A DNA stretch of 64,000 bases from Macrotrachela quadricornifera (taxonomy: Eukaryota > Rotifera > Eurotatoria > Philodinida > Philodinidae). Position numbers and translations under genes: made by a program. Of this stretch, positions 1 to 10,808 are shown piece after piece (position 1 is the stretch's first letter; every line of letters begins with the position of its first letter). The stretch covers positions 79,620 through 143,619 of the forward strand of contig JAJEKB010020682.1 of assembly GCA_022393335.1 (NCBI GenBank). Reading direction: 5' to 3'. The notes under the pieces are model-generated. The model ran no database searches, had not been told where the DNA came from, and was given only the letters and a program-made list of their open reading frames with translations.

Positions 1-1053
1 TTCTTTCAACAAATATTTCTAATACATAATTTTGGAAAAATTCTACTATTTGGCATTTTACGTGAAAACTAAAAAATATATATCGTCATTGACATATACG
101 TATTTATTAATGAAATTTTAAAAAAACTGATCTTCTAGACAATTTTTGATTAATATTATCTACAAATCATGAAAATTTCATGCTATTTAAGAATGATCAA
201 TGTAAAACTACTTCGCATTCTTGCATGAAATAACTGTTTTCATTATGTGAAATAACAAGGATTTGTCCTTCACCTTAACTTTTATTATGACATACCTCTG
301 TTTAATTATTGTTCTTCTCGTAAATGTATTATTCTAACGCTTCTTACATGTATGATAGGACGATAACCAAACGATTTTAAAAGAAACATGTATTTATTAT
401 GTTTGATGATGATAACATATTAAATATTATCAATTGTTTCTCATGTTTAATATTTTAGTGCATGAATTCTGGCATAATGAAAATGTGTTACGATTTTTAG
501 GTAAATATAACATTCTGATGTTAAACATCTTTAACTTTGTTTTTAACAGTGAAAAAGAAAAGAATAATACTACTCGGTATCGATGATTCATTTATTCTTA
601 AGTCATTTTTCTACGCAAGTCAAAAGCGAATTACTATCATTGTGATTATTTATTAGATTAGAAATATATTAAATCTCAATCCATATTATATAATCGTTTA
701 TTAGGTTTTACTTTCATAGTTAACATGGATCATAATATGTAAGAAACGCCGTAAGCTATTCGTTATGACGTTATGCATAAGATTTTTCTTTCCTTTGCCG
801 TTTATGTTCGACTTACGATAAAATCTATATGAAGGTATGACTTCTTTTACATATTACAGCTAATCACTAGATATGCCTCAATGATTTCAAATGTAAAATG
901 TACAGAAGAATACTTTCTTTCTGTCTTTTTTTTTCTCTTTTTATTTAAACTTACAAGTGTAGAAAAAAATGCGACCATATTATTAATACGATTTTGTTTT
1001 TCATCATTCACCGTTGAAATAGCATTTAATTCACAACCAGTGAGGATAAAAAA
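1..1053. other. AT-rich stretch without a recognised gene
   Basis: No open frame with a family signature, no tRNA and no terminal repeat was seen. The last part is presumably the promoter and 5'UTR of the superoxide dismutase gene that follows. Confidence 0.6.
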
Positions 1054-2936
1054 ATGGTGCAAACCAAGCCAATTGTCTACATGATGATTCTAATCTTATT
1101 CATCATTATTAGTATGGTACAAACTTTTCAAAAAGATATGGACAGTCACAGTTTAGCTGACAAACGTCAACATATTCGACGTAACCATCTTAGTGAGCTT
1201 GAGAACAAGCGTAGTATTGTTCATTGATAATGTGTCTTCAATTATGTTACAATCTGTGTATTTTTGATATGATGCGAGCAAATATTTGAAGATAATCATC
1301 GATAAGAAATGTTCATTTGCTGTGTGTTCTTGATCATGCTTTAAATTCAACGTTATTATTCAAAAATATGCATATAATCGAAAAGAAACATATCATATGG
1401 GACACAAGGAACAATTCAGCATGGGAGCAAAGGCTATGGTTCATAAAGATTCAGCCAAAACTGTTATTGGGGCAGTAACATTCACACAAAGGAGTGAAAA
1501 GTCTCCAGTCATCATTACCGGTATACTTGCTGGCTTCAAACCGTACACTGTTCATGTTAGTTTAAAATATACTCTTTGACTTTTTAATCAATTTTTAGTT
1601 TAGGGCTTTCATGTACACACCAATCCACTACCTACTGGCGAACTCAATTGTACAGCTGCTGGTGCTCATTTCAATCCTTATAGTAAGCATACTATCCTGA
1701 TCTTTCTCATCTAGATCACTATGTTTTAAACTGCGCCTCTCTCAAGGATAGCTGCTCATCCCAAATTGAAAGCTCACTACCATTAGAAAGCCATGTCTGA
1801 ACAAAAGTTCATTAGTATTATTCGAAAACAAGGCACGAATTAATTATTCAAGAGATAGTTTATGAAAGACCCAAGGAACCAAGACACTGACCAAAAATTT
1901 AATTTTTGCCTTTTTTTTGCAGTCAAAATATCATCATATAAAACCATCTGTTAAGGAAATAATAATCAATTAATCAACAAATGTTTACTAGAATTATACT
2001 TTCAGAAGTTACAAAAGTTTTTCTTACGATATATCAAAAGATCATAATTTATTAATCTAATCTATTTGACTTCTGTCAGCATTATCATTTGTAATTTTTC
2101 AAATCAACAAATATCGTAATGAACTTTTATAGATGTTATATAAATCTTGGTTCTCTATAAAATAATAAAAGGTATTAAAAAAAAATGTTTCTTTTTGACT
2201 CGAACACTAGTTAACATAGTCAATGGACAGACAAATCGTTTTTAGAGAAATTAGAACATATCCTTCTAGGTAGAATGACATAAACAATTTTTCACTTCCT
2301 TATGTTCTTGAGATTTTATGAAGAATTTTTTTTTGAGGATTCGCTTCATAGTCTACCATTACAAACATTTTTATACGTAAAAGGTAATTTTCTATGAAAA
2401 GTATTCATTAGTCAAAATTTGTCCTGAATAGAAAAAAATTCAAAACGCAACGATGTGTGAAGTTCGTATGCAAGGTCACGCCCACATATTCTGCAGACGA
2501 ATAGGGATTACAAATAAAATTGATAATTTAATATAATCAAGTAACTTAATACTATTTCTATGTAGACACATCACATGGTTCGATTAGAGCCAATATTTCA
2601 GAACGACATGTGGGCGATCTAGGTAATGTAAAGTCTGACCGCCATGGTGTTATCAAAATCCTAATTGCTGATCGAATCATTCAATTATATGATGGTGTAC
2701 GATCGATCGCCAATCGAACTATCGTTATTCACGAAATGCCCGACGATGATGGCAAAGGTGGCTTTTCGGACAGTAAAACTACTGGGTATTATTTGTTAGT
2801 CATATTTTTGTAAGATCTCGAATTAATTCTCTCTTGTAGGCATGCTGGTGCTCGAGTTGCCTGTGGCGTTATTCATTTATCAAAACATAAATCCATTAGC
2901 GGACATCATACATCTCATTTATATGACACCATCTGA
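1054..2936 (+). CDS. Cu/Zn superoxide dismutase, probably secreted, 5 exons
   Basis: Dismutates superoxide to hydrogen peroxide and oxygen. Exons 1054-1180, 1386-1555, 1604-1682, 2566-2785 and 2840-2936 join in frame to 230 aa; all introns are GT-AG. Every ligand motif is present: GFHVH (two Cu His), AGAHFNP (bridging His), SHG, RHVGD (Zn His and Asp), VIH (Cu His), the GARVACG active-site Arg, and both disulphide Cys (NCTAAG and VACG). The first exon encodes a hydrophobic stretch (MILILFIII, about residues 10-20) that would be a signal peptide or anchor, suggesting an extracellular SOD. That exon is inferred from splice phase; without it, translation could begin at the ATG at 1397 and give a cytosolic-length enzyme. 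Intron 2 is 883 nt because it carries a dispersed repeat; the other introns are 48-205 nt. The family call is firm; the N-terminus is about even odds. Confidence 0.93.
1914..2462. repeat. Dispersed 0.55-kb repeat, copy 1 (in SOD intron 2)
   Basis: Nearly the same sequence recurs at 8733-9279 in the same orientation, with scattered substitutions. Both copies begin near a TTTTGCA-like T-rich run and end at GATGTGTGAAG; flanks then diverge. No terminal inverted repeat or coding capacity was seen. It sits inside an intron, so it is probably tolerated and spliced out. Confidence 0.85.
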
Positions 2937-4791
2937 GCTGTTGTCAAACGACTCTTTTATTAAAGCAATGTCGTATTTTCAAGCCATTATTACCTATTAA
3001 TATTTATATTTTTCAATATCGTAACTTTTTATGTGTTTTCTATTTCTTTTAGTATTCTTTCTATTTCATTAGTTTTCCATTATACTTAGGTCGTTCTCAT
3101 CCTTTGAATTAAATACTAATAAAAGAATCTTCATTCGTACAACTATATGTTTGTTTCATCTCTCATCATTCAAAACATATTGGTTTGTATGAACACAAAT
3201 GTTGTATAGTTCCTTTTGTACCTTTCTCTCTCACAGTAAACATCACACTTGAGTGAAGAAATAATTTTCCTCTCATTTGAATCAAAACAACTAAAGTTTT
3301 GATCTGATTTACATGATATCTGAAAAATCGATAGAGAAGATAGTAGGGACTCACCGAGTGATGTCAATTGTTTGAATAAGAATTTCGCTACGATTCAATT
3401 TGAATCAGTATGCTATAACGAAGAAGTTATTAATAATGAGTTGGATTTACAAGTTTGGAATGAAATAAAATCAGAATTAGATGCTGAACTCAAGAAAATT
3501 ATGGGATCATGCTGGCTGCTATAAGAAAAATATGGGACAACAAACAAGAAAAGTCAGCATGGCGATAATAAAGAAAATAATAATTTCTGCTCTACCTACC
3601 TTAACAATTTTTTTATTTTGATTGTTTTAGTGAAAAGCATCATATTATAAAATAGAGAATTCAAAAATTTTTTGGCAGGTATAGCAGATGGTACATTGTA
3701 TGTAACCTACTGCGCGTAGCTGTCCTATTCGACTTATAATATAAATGGAGCAAAAAGTAATGCCGAGTCCCAATTTTCAACTTGGTTATACATTATACCA
3801 ATAGTTGTCCCTATCTACATTATTTATTTTATCATGTATCGTCTTTTCTATCTACAGGCACTTCTTTCCGTACCTTTAGTTCCTTAAAGCAATGTTACTT
3901 ATACTAACTTCCATTTATAATCACTTCCCCATATTTCGTATGCATCAATGTTTGTGGAAACCTTTGATGAATGTTATTTCAATAAAAAAATTTATAAAAC
4001 GCATTAGTAAATATGTTTTCTACGTATTCCTACAAAACGTATACATATATACATCAAGTTTCTTCCTCATCATAATCGATGGATAGAAATAAGAGCTTGA
4101 TTTTAAATTAATTAAATATTAAGCCATTTGATAAAATCTTTAAGAAAAATTGTAATTGATAATAGTTGCTTATCTCATCTTTGTTTATACAATCAAAATG
4201 ATTACTACAAGATATTGTTAGCTTTTCGACAATTCTTACGATTTTCTCTATGAAATTCGAAATATTTTGTCGAAATGAATGAATCAGTTCTATGACGTCA
4301 ATGAGACATGTACTTATTGAGTCTACATTATACAATAAGACAGAGCTTCACAATTTGTAGCAGATGCTATAATCGGAAAATTTCATACTATACTACTTGT
4401 TTCTCAGTGACTATCAACAATGGAATAGGTATGCAGTACGTAGATACTCAACGAATTCAAAATGCTCACTTATGCATCATTCAATTTAGAGTCGCGTCCG
4501 CCTGATACCATGAAAACTGTTTTTTCTTGCTAAATTTTTAAGACTTCTACATTTTGACTAAAGAAACCATTTCTAATTGCTACAAATTGCTTGTTGATCA
4601 ACGTCACCTTCTCTTTCTCTTTTTTATTCAATAAAAGTCCACCTCACTAATCGAGAATATTAGCAAGATATTTTTTCATTCTACGAAATCAATCGAAATC
4701 TATCATCTTCACATACGCCATATAACTTCTATTAATAGTCAGTGATATCAGTGTAGTTTTTTTTATTTTAATAATAGGTAAGCGCAGTTAG
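2937..4791. other. SOD 3' flank and intergenic DNA with one coding-like remnant
   Basis: Contains a likely SOD polyadenylation region (AATAAA-like sites near 3110). A 66-codon open stretch on + at 3324-3524 (ending ELKKIMGSCWLL, then stop) is rich in Glu, Asp and Asn and looks like a lost exon. It has no start codon and no family was recognised. The rest, including a 65-codon frame at 4308-4505, shows no convincing gene. A missed 5' exon of the following receptor is possible. Confidence 0.4.
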
Positions 4792-5925
4792 ATGACTATA
4801 AGTTGCATCGATGCTTGTTTAAATGGTGGTCTGTGTTCGATCAATAATACATGCGTATGTACTGAATGTTTTATCGGCAGATCATGCGAAATAAATGTTA
4901 ATGCGCGAGAAAATTCATTGATGGCACTTATGTTTTTTGACATTCAACAAGCAGAAACTATCGATGATTTCAATTGGCCAAAATTTAGTTACATATTTAT
5001 TATTACATTTCTTCTTGTACTTTCGTTAATCAATAATATCTTTAGTCTTCAAATATTTATGAAATATGAAATTCGTCAAACAAATTATGGTATTTATCAA
5101 ATATTGTTTAGTTGTGGAAGTATGATAGCGGTAATAGCTATGCATCTTCGAATGATGACGACACTATGGTTCGATTATTTGATAAATGCTTATATTTATC
5201 AATATATTGCATGTGATATTTTACCCGTTATTGATAAGGTTATGAGTACTTTTTCAATGTGTATTGCCACATTATTACCTATAGAATTTGTTCTTCTTGA
5301 ATGTTTCAATTTGAAATTACATCGATCTCGTTGGCTATCAGTTATTTTATCGATTATACTTTTTCTTGCAGCGTTTAGTTTACGTATTAATGTCTTTATT
5401 TATCGACGTCCATCACCTAATCCATACCGATCAAATTCGTATATATGCAAATATATTCATCCATTACAATTTGAAAGTCTTGATAAAGTTTACTTTATCT
5501 TTCAAATTGTTATTCCAGTTACTATTCATTGTATTACTTGTCTTTGCATATTTATTAGTATAACAAAACGGATCAGTTTTATATTTAATCGACATGATTC
5601 TATAAGAATCTTTTTGGAAGAATGTTTCAGACAAAAACATTTCTTCATTCGAGCATTTTTTATTGTTCTCTCAAATACACCTCTCTTGATCCTTCATCTC
5701 AAAGATGGATGTGAAGATATTCAACATTTATCAATACTTCGTCGACATGCAGCTTTTAGTATTCTTACTTATCTACCAGAATCAATGACATTTTTTATTT
5801 ATATCTATCCATCACCGAGCTATATGCCTTATTTCAAAAAGACGTTACTTGGAAAATTACTAAAGAAAATATTTAATAGTTGTCGAAGAAAGGAAAAAGA
5901 CGGCGATACTTCAATAGGCATATGA
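4792..5925 (+). CDS. EGF-like / seven-transmembrane receptor-like protein
   Basis: Encodes 377 aa. Residues 5-32 form a short EGF-like Cys module (CLNGGLC, then TCVC and GRSC), which would face outside. Seven hydrophobic segments follow at about 66-89, 101-120, 141-170, 181-204, 233-257, 283-303 and 323-345, with a basic C-terminal tail (KKTLLGKLLKKIF). The layout suggests a rhodopsin-like GPCR with an extracellular EGF domain, an arrangement common in bdelloids. The DRY and NPxxY motifs are not evident, so coupling to G proteins is unproven. The single exon is preceded by a possible acceptor (ATAATAG at about 4780), so the true protein may start in an unseen upstream exon and the EGF region may be truncated. 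Ligand unknown. Confidence 0.75.
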   Translation: MTISCIDACLNGGLCSINNTCVCTECFIGRSCEINVNARENSLMALMFFDIQQAETIDDFNWPKFSYIFIITFLLVLSLINNIFSLQIFMKYEIRQTNYGIYQILFSCGSMIAVIAMHLRMMTTLWFDYLINAYIYQYIACDILPVIDKVMSTFSMCIATLLPIEFVLLECFNLKLHRSRWLSVILSIILFLAAFSLRINVFIYRRPSPNPYRSNSYICKYIHPLQFESLDKVYFIFQIVIPVTIHCITCLCIFISITKRISFIFNRHDSIRIFLEECFRQKHFFIRAFFIVLSNTPLLILHLKDGCEDIQHLSILRRHAAFSILTYLPESMTFFIYIYPSPSYMPYFKKTLLGKLLKKIFNSCRRKEKDGDTSIGI

Positions 5926-6473
5926 AACAGTTATATGGTACTTTTCTACTATCCCGAACACCTTATAAAAGAACTGGCGTCTCTACTCCTCCGCTCAATT
6001 TCGTCTTTTATTGATACTGATGTGAGGATACAAGAACACAGAATCATTCTGTGGACACTTTTAGTTTTAGCAAAATAATCGATATTTTAAGAGGAGGAAC
6101 ATTATCAACGGATCTCTACTCCACTATTATGTCAAGATCTATATCTCATCTATAATTGCATGAATAATAAATAAATTTTTACAACATATACAATTAAAGG
6201 TTCTCTCTGAAATAAAATTAAAACCATCTTATTTAATCACTATACTGGCGATCACTGCCTATCATAAAAAATTCTTTTTTTAATACTTATTTTTCAATGT
6301 ATGAGAGACATTGTTTAATCTTTATTGCTGAGAATTGAACATTTGAAGAAATAGAATTTATGGGACAAAGCATTAGACCTAGGATAGCTCGCAGTTTTAT
6401 GAATTGAATCTTTTTCGGAAACTGTTCTCGGTGAAGAACTGTACACAATTGACAGTTTTTCTTTCGAGAACTA
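5926..6473. other. Receptor 3'UTR and intergenic sequence
   Basis: No gene seen. AATAAA-type motifs near 6165-6175 could serve as the receptor polyadenylation signal. The last ~35 bases form the left arm of an imperfect outer palindrome around the next element. Confidence 0.5.
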
Positions 6474-7485
6474 CCGGGTGTCCCAAAAGTTTTGCAACAC
6501 TTAGTAATTTCAGAATATCTCACCACAGACAAATGTTAGAACCTTAATTTTTTTTTCAAAAGATGCGCCGTGAAAAGCTCTACAAGTACTGTAAAAGAAA
6601 TTCCTATTGACTTACTTTGATGGTGTCTTCTATATCTAAAATGGACAGGTCAGACGATGGTGCTATTTCCCACTTTACTTAATTTCATAAAAATATTAAA
6701 AAAGGAAATTTTGTTTTGTTAAAAATTTTTTTACTTCACAATAAAAATTTTTTCACACAGCTGGGAAAGAGCTTTGGACGGCGCATCTTTCGGAAAAAGA
6801 ATCAAGGTGTTATCGTTTTTCCAAGCGGAGATATTTGTTAAACAAAAAGGTCTTCCAAATATTTTTATTATGCTAAATATGGTAAAATATAGCAGCATTA
6901 TTCGGTTTGTTCATTTTTAATACAGAAGACGTTATTAGAACAAGTTAACAGGAACTTCTTGTTACAGATTTTGTAGAACTTTTTACGGCGCATCTTTTGA
7001 AAGGAGAAATTAAGATTCGAATATTTTCTTAAGCCAAGAGTTATACGAAATAAAAAAATCACAAACATTTTTGAACACTCGGTAGTAGTTTCAGAAAGAT
7101 TTCTCGTTTTAACCAACTAAAAAAATTATTAGAGCAAGTTAATAGGTACTTGCTCATATAGTACTTTGTAGAGCTTTCGACGGCGCATATTTTGGAAAAA
7201 GAATCAAGGTGTTATCATTTCCCCAAGCCAAGATATTTGTAAAACAAAAAATACTCTTTTAAATAATTTCATCAAGTTGGGTACCATGGGAAATAGCATC
7301 ATCGTCTAACCTGTCCACTTTAGATATGGAAGACACCATCAAAGTAAGTCAATAGGAATTTCTTTTACAGTACTTGTAGAGCTTTTCACGGCGCATCTTT
7401 TGAAAAAAAAATTAAGGTTCTAACATTTGTCTGTGGTGAGATATTCTGAAATTACTAAGTGTTGCAAAACTTTTGGGACACCCGG
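6474..7485. mobile_element. Palindromic non-autonomous DNA element (Tc1/mariner-like MITE)
   Basis: A 1,012-bp element bounded by TA on both sides, with ends CCGGGTGTCCC and GGGACACCCGG. The terminal inverted repeats are about 190-200 bp with few mismatches (6474-6670 against 7290-7485). The interior holds further copies of a module around GGCGCATCTTTT at about 6780, 6985, 7182 and 7390. There is no transposase frame. TA flanks point to Tc1/mariner mobilisation in trans, which is inference. The inverted symmetry continues past the TA (TTCTCGAAAG versus CTTTCGAGAA), so the element either inserted into a palindrome or is nested in a larger foldback. Confidence 0.8.
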
Positions 7486-8732
7486 TATATGCAATAAGTA
7501 GTTCTCGAAAGAACTGTGTACGAGGAGCAGTTTGCTCTCAAAAAAAGCTGTATGGAATAGATCAGTTCCTAAGATCGGAACTGATATGGAACTGTCCAGG
7601 GCCTACAAAGCATATCATAAAACAGATAGTTTATCATGATTTTGATTATCAAAAGTTAGTTTTTATGAGAAATAAATATCATATTCAGAATCAGAATGTA
7701 GAAATACACAAAAACTTTAGTTTTCTTCGCGAAATATCTCCCATCAAAATTTGATCTCTTTTGGGAGTACAGATAAAAATTAACAAGTAAATCCAGTTAT
7801 CAAATCGTTTTTAAATCGAGACTATGTGCATTATGTAGGCCTTGATGAACTATGAACATCCAGAAAAGAGTTCGTGCTTTTAGCTTATTTCTGTCAAAAT
7901 ATTTAATTTTTATGGTATTTTCTAGCAAAAAACTGTGGTCCCCCTCAAGTTCACCTGAAAAAAATCAGATATCTCAATAAGGGTTCAATGACGCATCTAT
8001 TGAAGATAAATCATGACACGTCGTATCAAATGATAAATTAAGAGATGAATTTAAACTCCCGTAAAATCTTGCAAACGAACTGCATTATGGGTCATTGCCT
8101 GTTTTGCACCATACTAATGGTAAGTTTTTGATCTTATTATAGCCTAAAGAATTTCAAAAAGTCCTAACGGACTGCAATATATAGTAAACACATAACAGTG
8201 TATAGCTACATAATAACTAACGGATGTAACTAAATCGTTAGTGTAAAATGCACATATTACTTATATGGTCCTATTAGTAGTATTTACCTATTCTATATAC
8301 TTTATGGTAGCTGCAACTTAACAGGCACTTGCTTTCAGTCATTATTCGAGATGCAGTTAAATGCAGAGCCACAGCAGCTCCAACGTTAGCTACAATAAAT
8401 GCTTAAATCTCGGAAGTTCACTGTGCCCCCTCTCCCCACCGACCGTGACGGACAGAATATTATAAGCCGTCTCAGATCAAGATAGATGGCCTTTTGAGGC
8501 TACTATACAACATGAGAAACGCAGCTCGAAACCTGTCACATACATGTATAAACTAAGTCCGGTTAAAATATCTTTGGAATATTTTCTTGTGGAAGTTCGA
8601 TGCTGCAAAGTAAGGAATAATGGTCATGTATTTACGAATATACATCAAACACGGCTTTGAAGTAATTAGTAAGAATAGGTATATCGTGTTTCACATTTTT
8701 AATCCCTTCAGGAATTGTGTCAACAGCTTCTC
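7486..8732. other. Intergenic sequence without a recognised gene
   Basis: A 93-codon frame at 7473-7754 starts inside the terminal repeat of the preceding element and resembles no family. The remainder, including a slightly GC-richer patch at 8380-8560, shows no supported feature. Confidence 0.5.
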
Positions 8733-9279
8733 TTTTGCATTCAGAATATCATCATATAAAACCATTCGTTAAGGAAATAATAATCAGTTGATCAACAAAT
8801 ATTTGCTAGAATTATACTTTCATAAGTTACAAAAATTTTTTCTTACAATATATCAAATGATCACAATTTACTAATCTAATCTGTTTGACTTCTGTCAGCA
8901 TTATCATTTGTAATTTTTCAAGTCAACAAATATCGTAGTGAATTTGTATATATTTATGTAAATTTTGGTTCTCTATAAGATAATAAAAGGTATTAGAAAA
9001 AAATGTTTCTTTTTACTCGAAAATTAGTTAATATAGTCAATAGACAGACAAATCGTTTTTAGAGAAACTAGAACATATCCTTCTAGGTAGAATGACATAA
9101 ACAATTTTTCACTTCCTTATGTTCTTGAGATTTTATGAAGAATTTTTTTTTGAGGATTCGCTTCATAGTCTACCATTACAAACATTTTTATACGTAAAAG
9201 GTAATTTTCTATGAAAAGTATTCATTAGTCAAAATTTGTCCTGAATAGAAAGATATTCAAAACGCAACGATGTGTGAAG
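8733..9279. repeat. Dispersed 0.55-kb repeat, copy 2
   Basis: Direct-orientation partner of the copy in SOD intron 2 (1914-2462). The two are collinear over their full length apart from small indels. This copy lies upstream of the esterase relic. Confidence 0.85.
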
Positions 9280-9583
9280 TATTACTTGTGTAGAAATATT
9301 AAAAAAAAACCGTATGATAAAATATATTTATCAAAGACTAATACAGACGGCGATTGTTCTTTTTATTGTGCGTATACATAAATATTGCTGAAACACAGAA
9401 TGATGAGAATAGTACTCATTAATAACATATGCGATGGTTTGAAAAGAACGATGAGAGAAATGTCATTTGTTATGATATATTTATATAGAACCCGCTTTTC
9501 TAATAGAAATACAGTGTACAGAATTCTTACACAAAACCTTTGATCTATAAAATAATATAATAAGTTACAACCTTTTTTTATAG

Positions 9584-10223
9584 GATTAGTTCTCAATCCA
9601 TACAATTTAATTAAAAATCCCATTGGAGATACACTTAATTTTGTATCTGCTTATGATCTTACAGTAAGTTCTTCTACTCAACTAATTAATCAATCCTATG
9701 AAGTAGATGTATCGTCAGAAGAAGTACGTGGTGATCAAAAAATTCGAATACTTGTTCTACGTGATTATGCAACTAGTGATAGCCGTCATCGATATCCTGT
9801 TCTTTACTTACTCCATAAGGCTAAAAACCAAGGTCGGGCTATAGCTGGTCTTTCAACTGGTGGGTTTAGTACAATTCATTACGATGAACTATATTCTTCG
9901 AATTTTATTTATGCAGCAAGTTTTTCTGGTATGTTAGATCTGCTAGATACTCGTGTTCAAAACATAATGTTTGCCTTATCACGTGATGGAAAGCCATCTA
10001 CAGATTACATAATATATATGTAGCACTTTATACAGGTAATATTGGTATATTTGAATCAACACTACGTGATGGTAGTTATTGTTTACGAGATTTGTTAGTA
10101 TTATTTACTATTCCAATTTATTTTGATGATTATGGAAATGGACAATCGATTGGATATGGTTGTAATGGAACACTAGTTTTAAAAAAATATATTTTTAAAA
10201 AATCTAACAAAGGCATACAGTAG
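9584..10223 (+). pseudogene. Esterase (PF00756 / esterase D-like) relic
   Basis: The open frame after a likely acceptor (TTTTTTATAG at 9574-9583) resembles the putative-esterase family of alpha/beta hydrolases, many of them bacterial. RYPVLYLLH matches the usual strand before the oxyanion loop, and AIAGLSTGGF is the nucleophile elbow (GxSxGG). In intact relatives about 80 residues separate these; here only about 7 do, so an internal deletion has removed the middle of the fold. An AT-run slip near 10010 then shifts the frame by two bases and gives a stop at 10021-10023. The shifted frame continues with YGNGQSIGYGCNG, a C-terminal segment, to 10223. The His and Asp of the triad cannot be placed. 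No upstream exon was identified. Confidence 0.7.
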
Positions 10224-10808
10224 AAAATACCTTGTTATCATAGATTTTAACATTGACAATAAAATGAAGTAAAATATCTATTTTCATACTTTCGAAAATA
10301 AATCTATCGCACTGCTTTTTTAGTTATATTTTATTTAGAAAAGTGTATCGTTTAAGTAATATCTGTAGAGAATATAGATAACAAGAACATATTCAAAATT
10401 AACAGAAATATTTTGCAGCAATTTATCTCAATTTTGACATAAAAGATATCAACTTTTTCGAAAAATTCATCGATAGATTTGTTCATAGTATCTTTTTCTT
10501 AAATTTACTAATACATCTCAATTCGATTTAAACAGAATGTTCTCATATTAACTTTTATAGGTTGAACATAGTAGAATTCATTAAAATAAATATTATTTCA
10601 ATTAGAAGAACTTTCTTTCACTAAATAAAATAATTAGTAACATTTGTCTATTCAATATCAATTGTCTAATGCGACATCTGAATAAATGGAAAATGATTTG
10701 TTAATACTTACTTATTCGATATTCCCTAAAACGATGAAGAGTATATTTACCTTTTAATGCACATTATATCATAAGTAATATTCAAATATCTTTACATACA
10801 AATACATA
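10224..10808. other. AT-rich intergenic spacer
   Basis: No feature seen. It separates the esterase relic from the F-box gene and probably holds the latter's promoter; no clear TATA box stands out from the AT-rich background. Confidence 0.5.

Noticed and set aside
7473..7754. 93-codon + strand frame
   Set aside because: Begins inside the terminal repeat of the palindromic element and has no family signature.
9363..9623. Minus-strand 86-codon frame ending in a signal-peptide-like stretch
   Set aside because: Wrong orientation for the esterase relic and nothing follows it; probably chance in AT-rich DNA.
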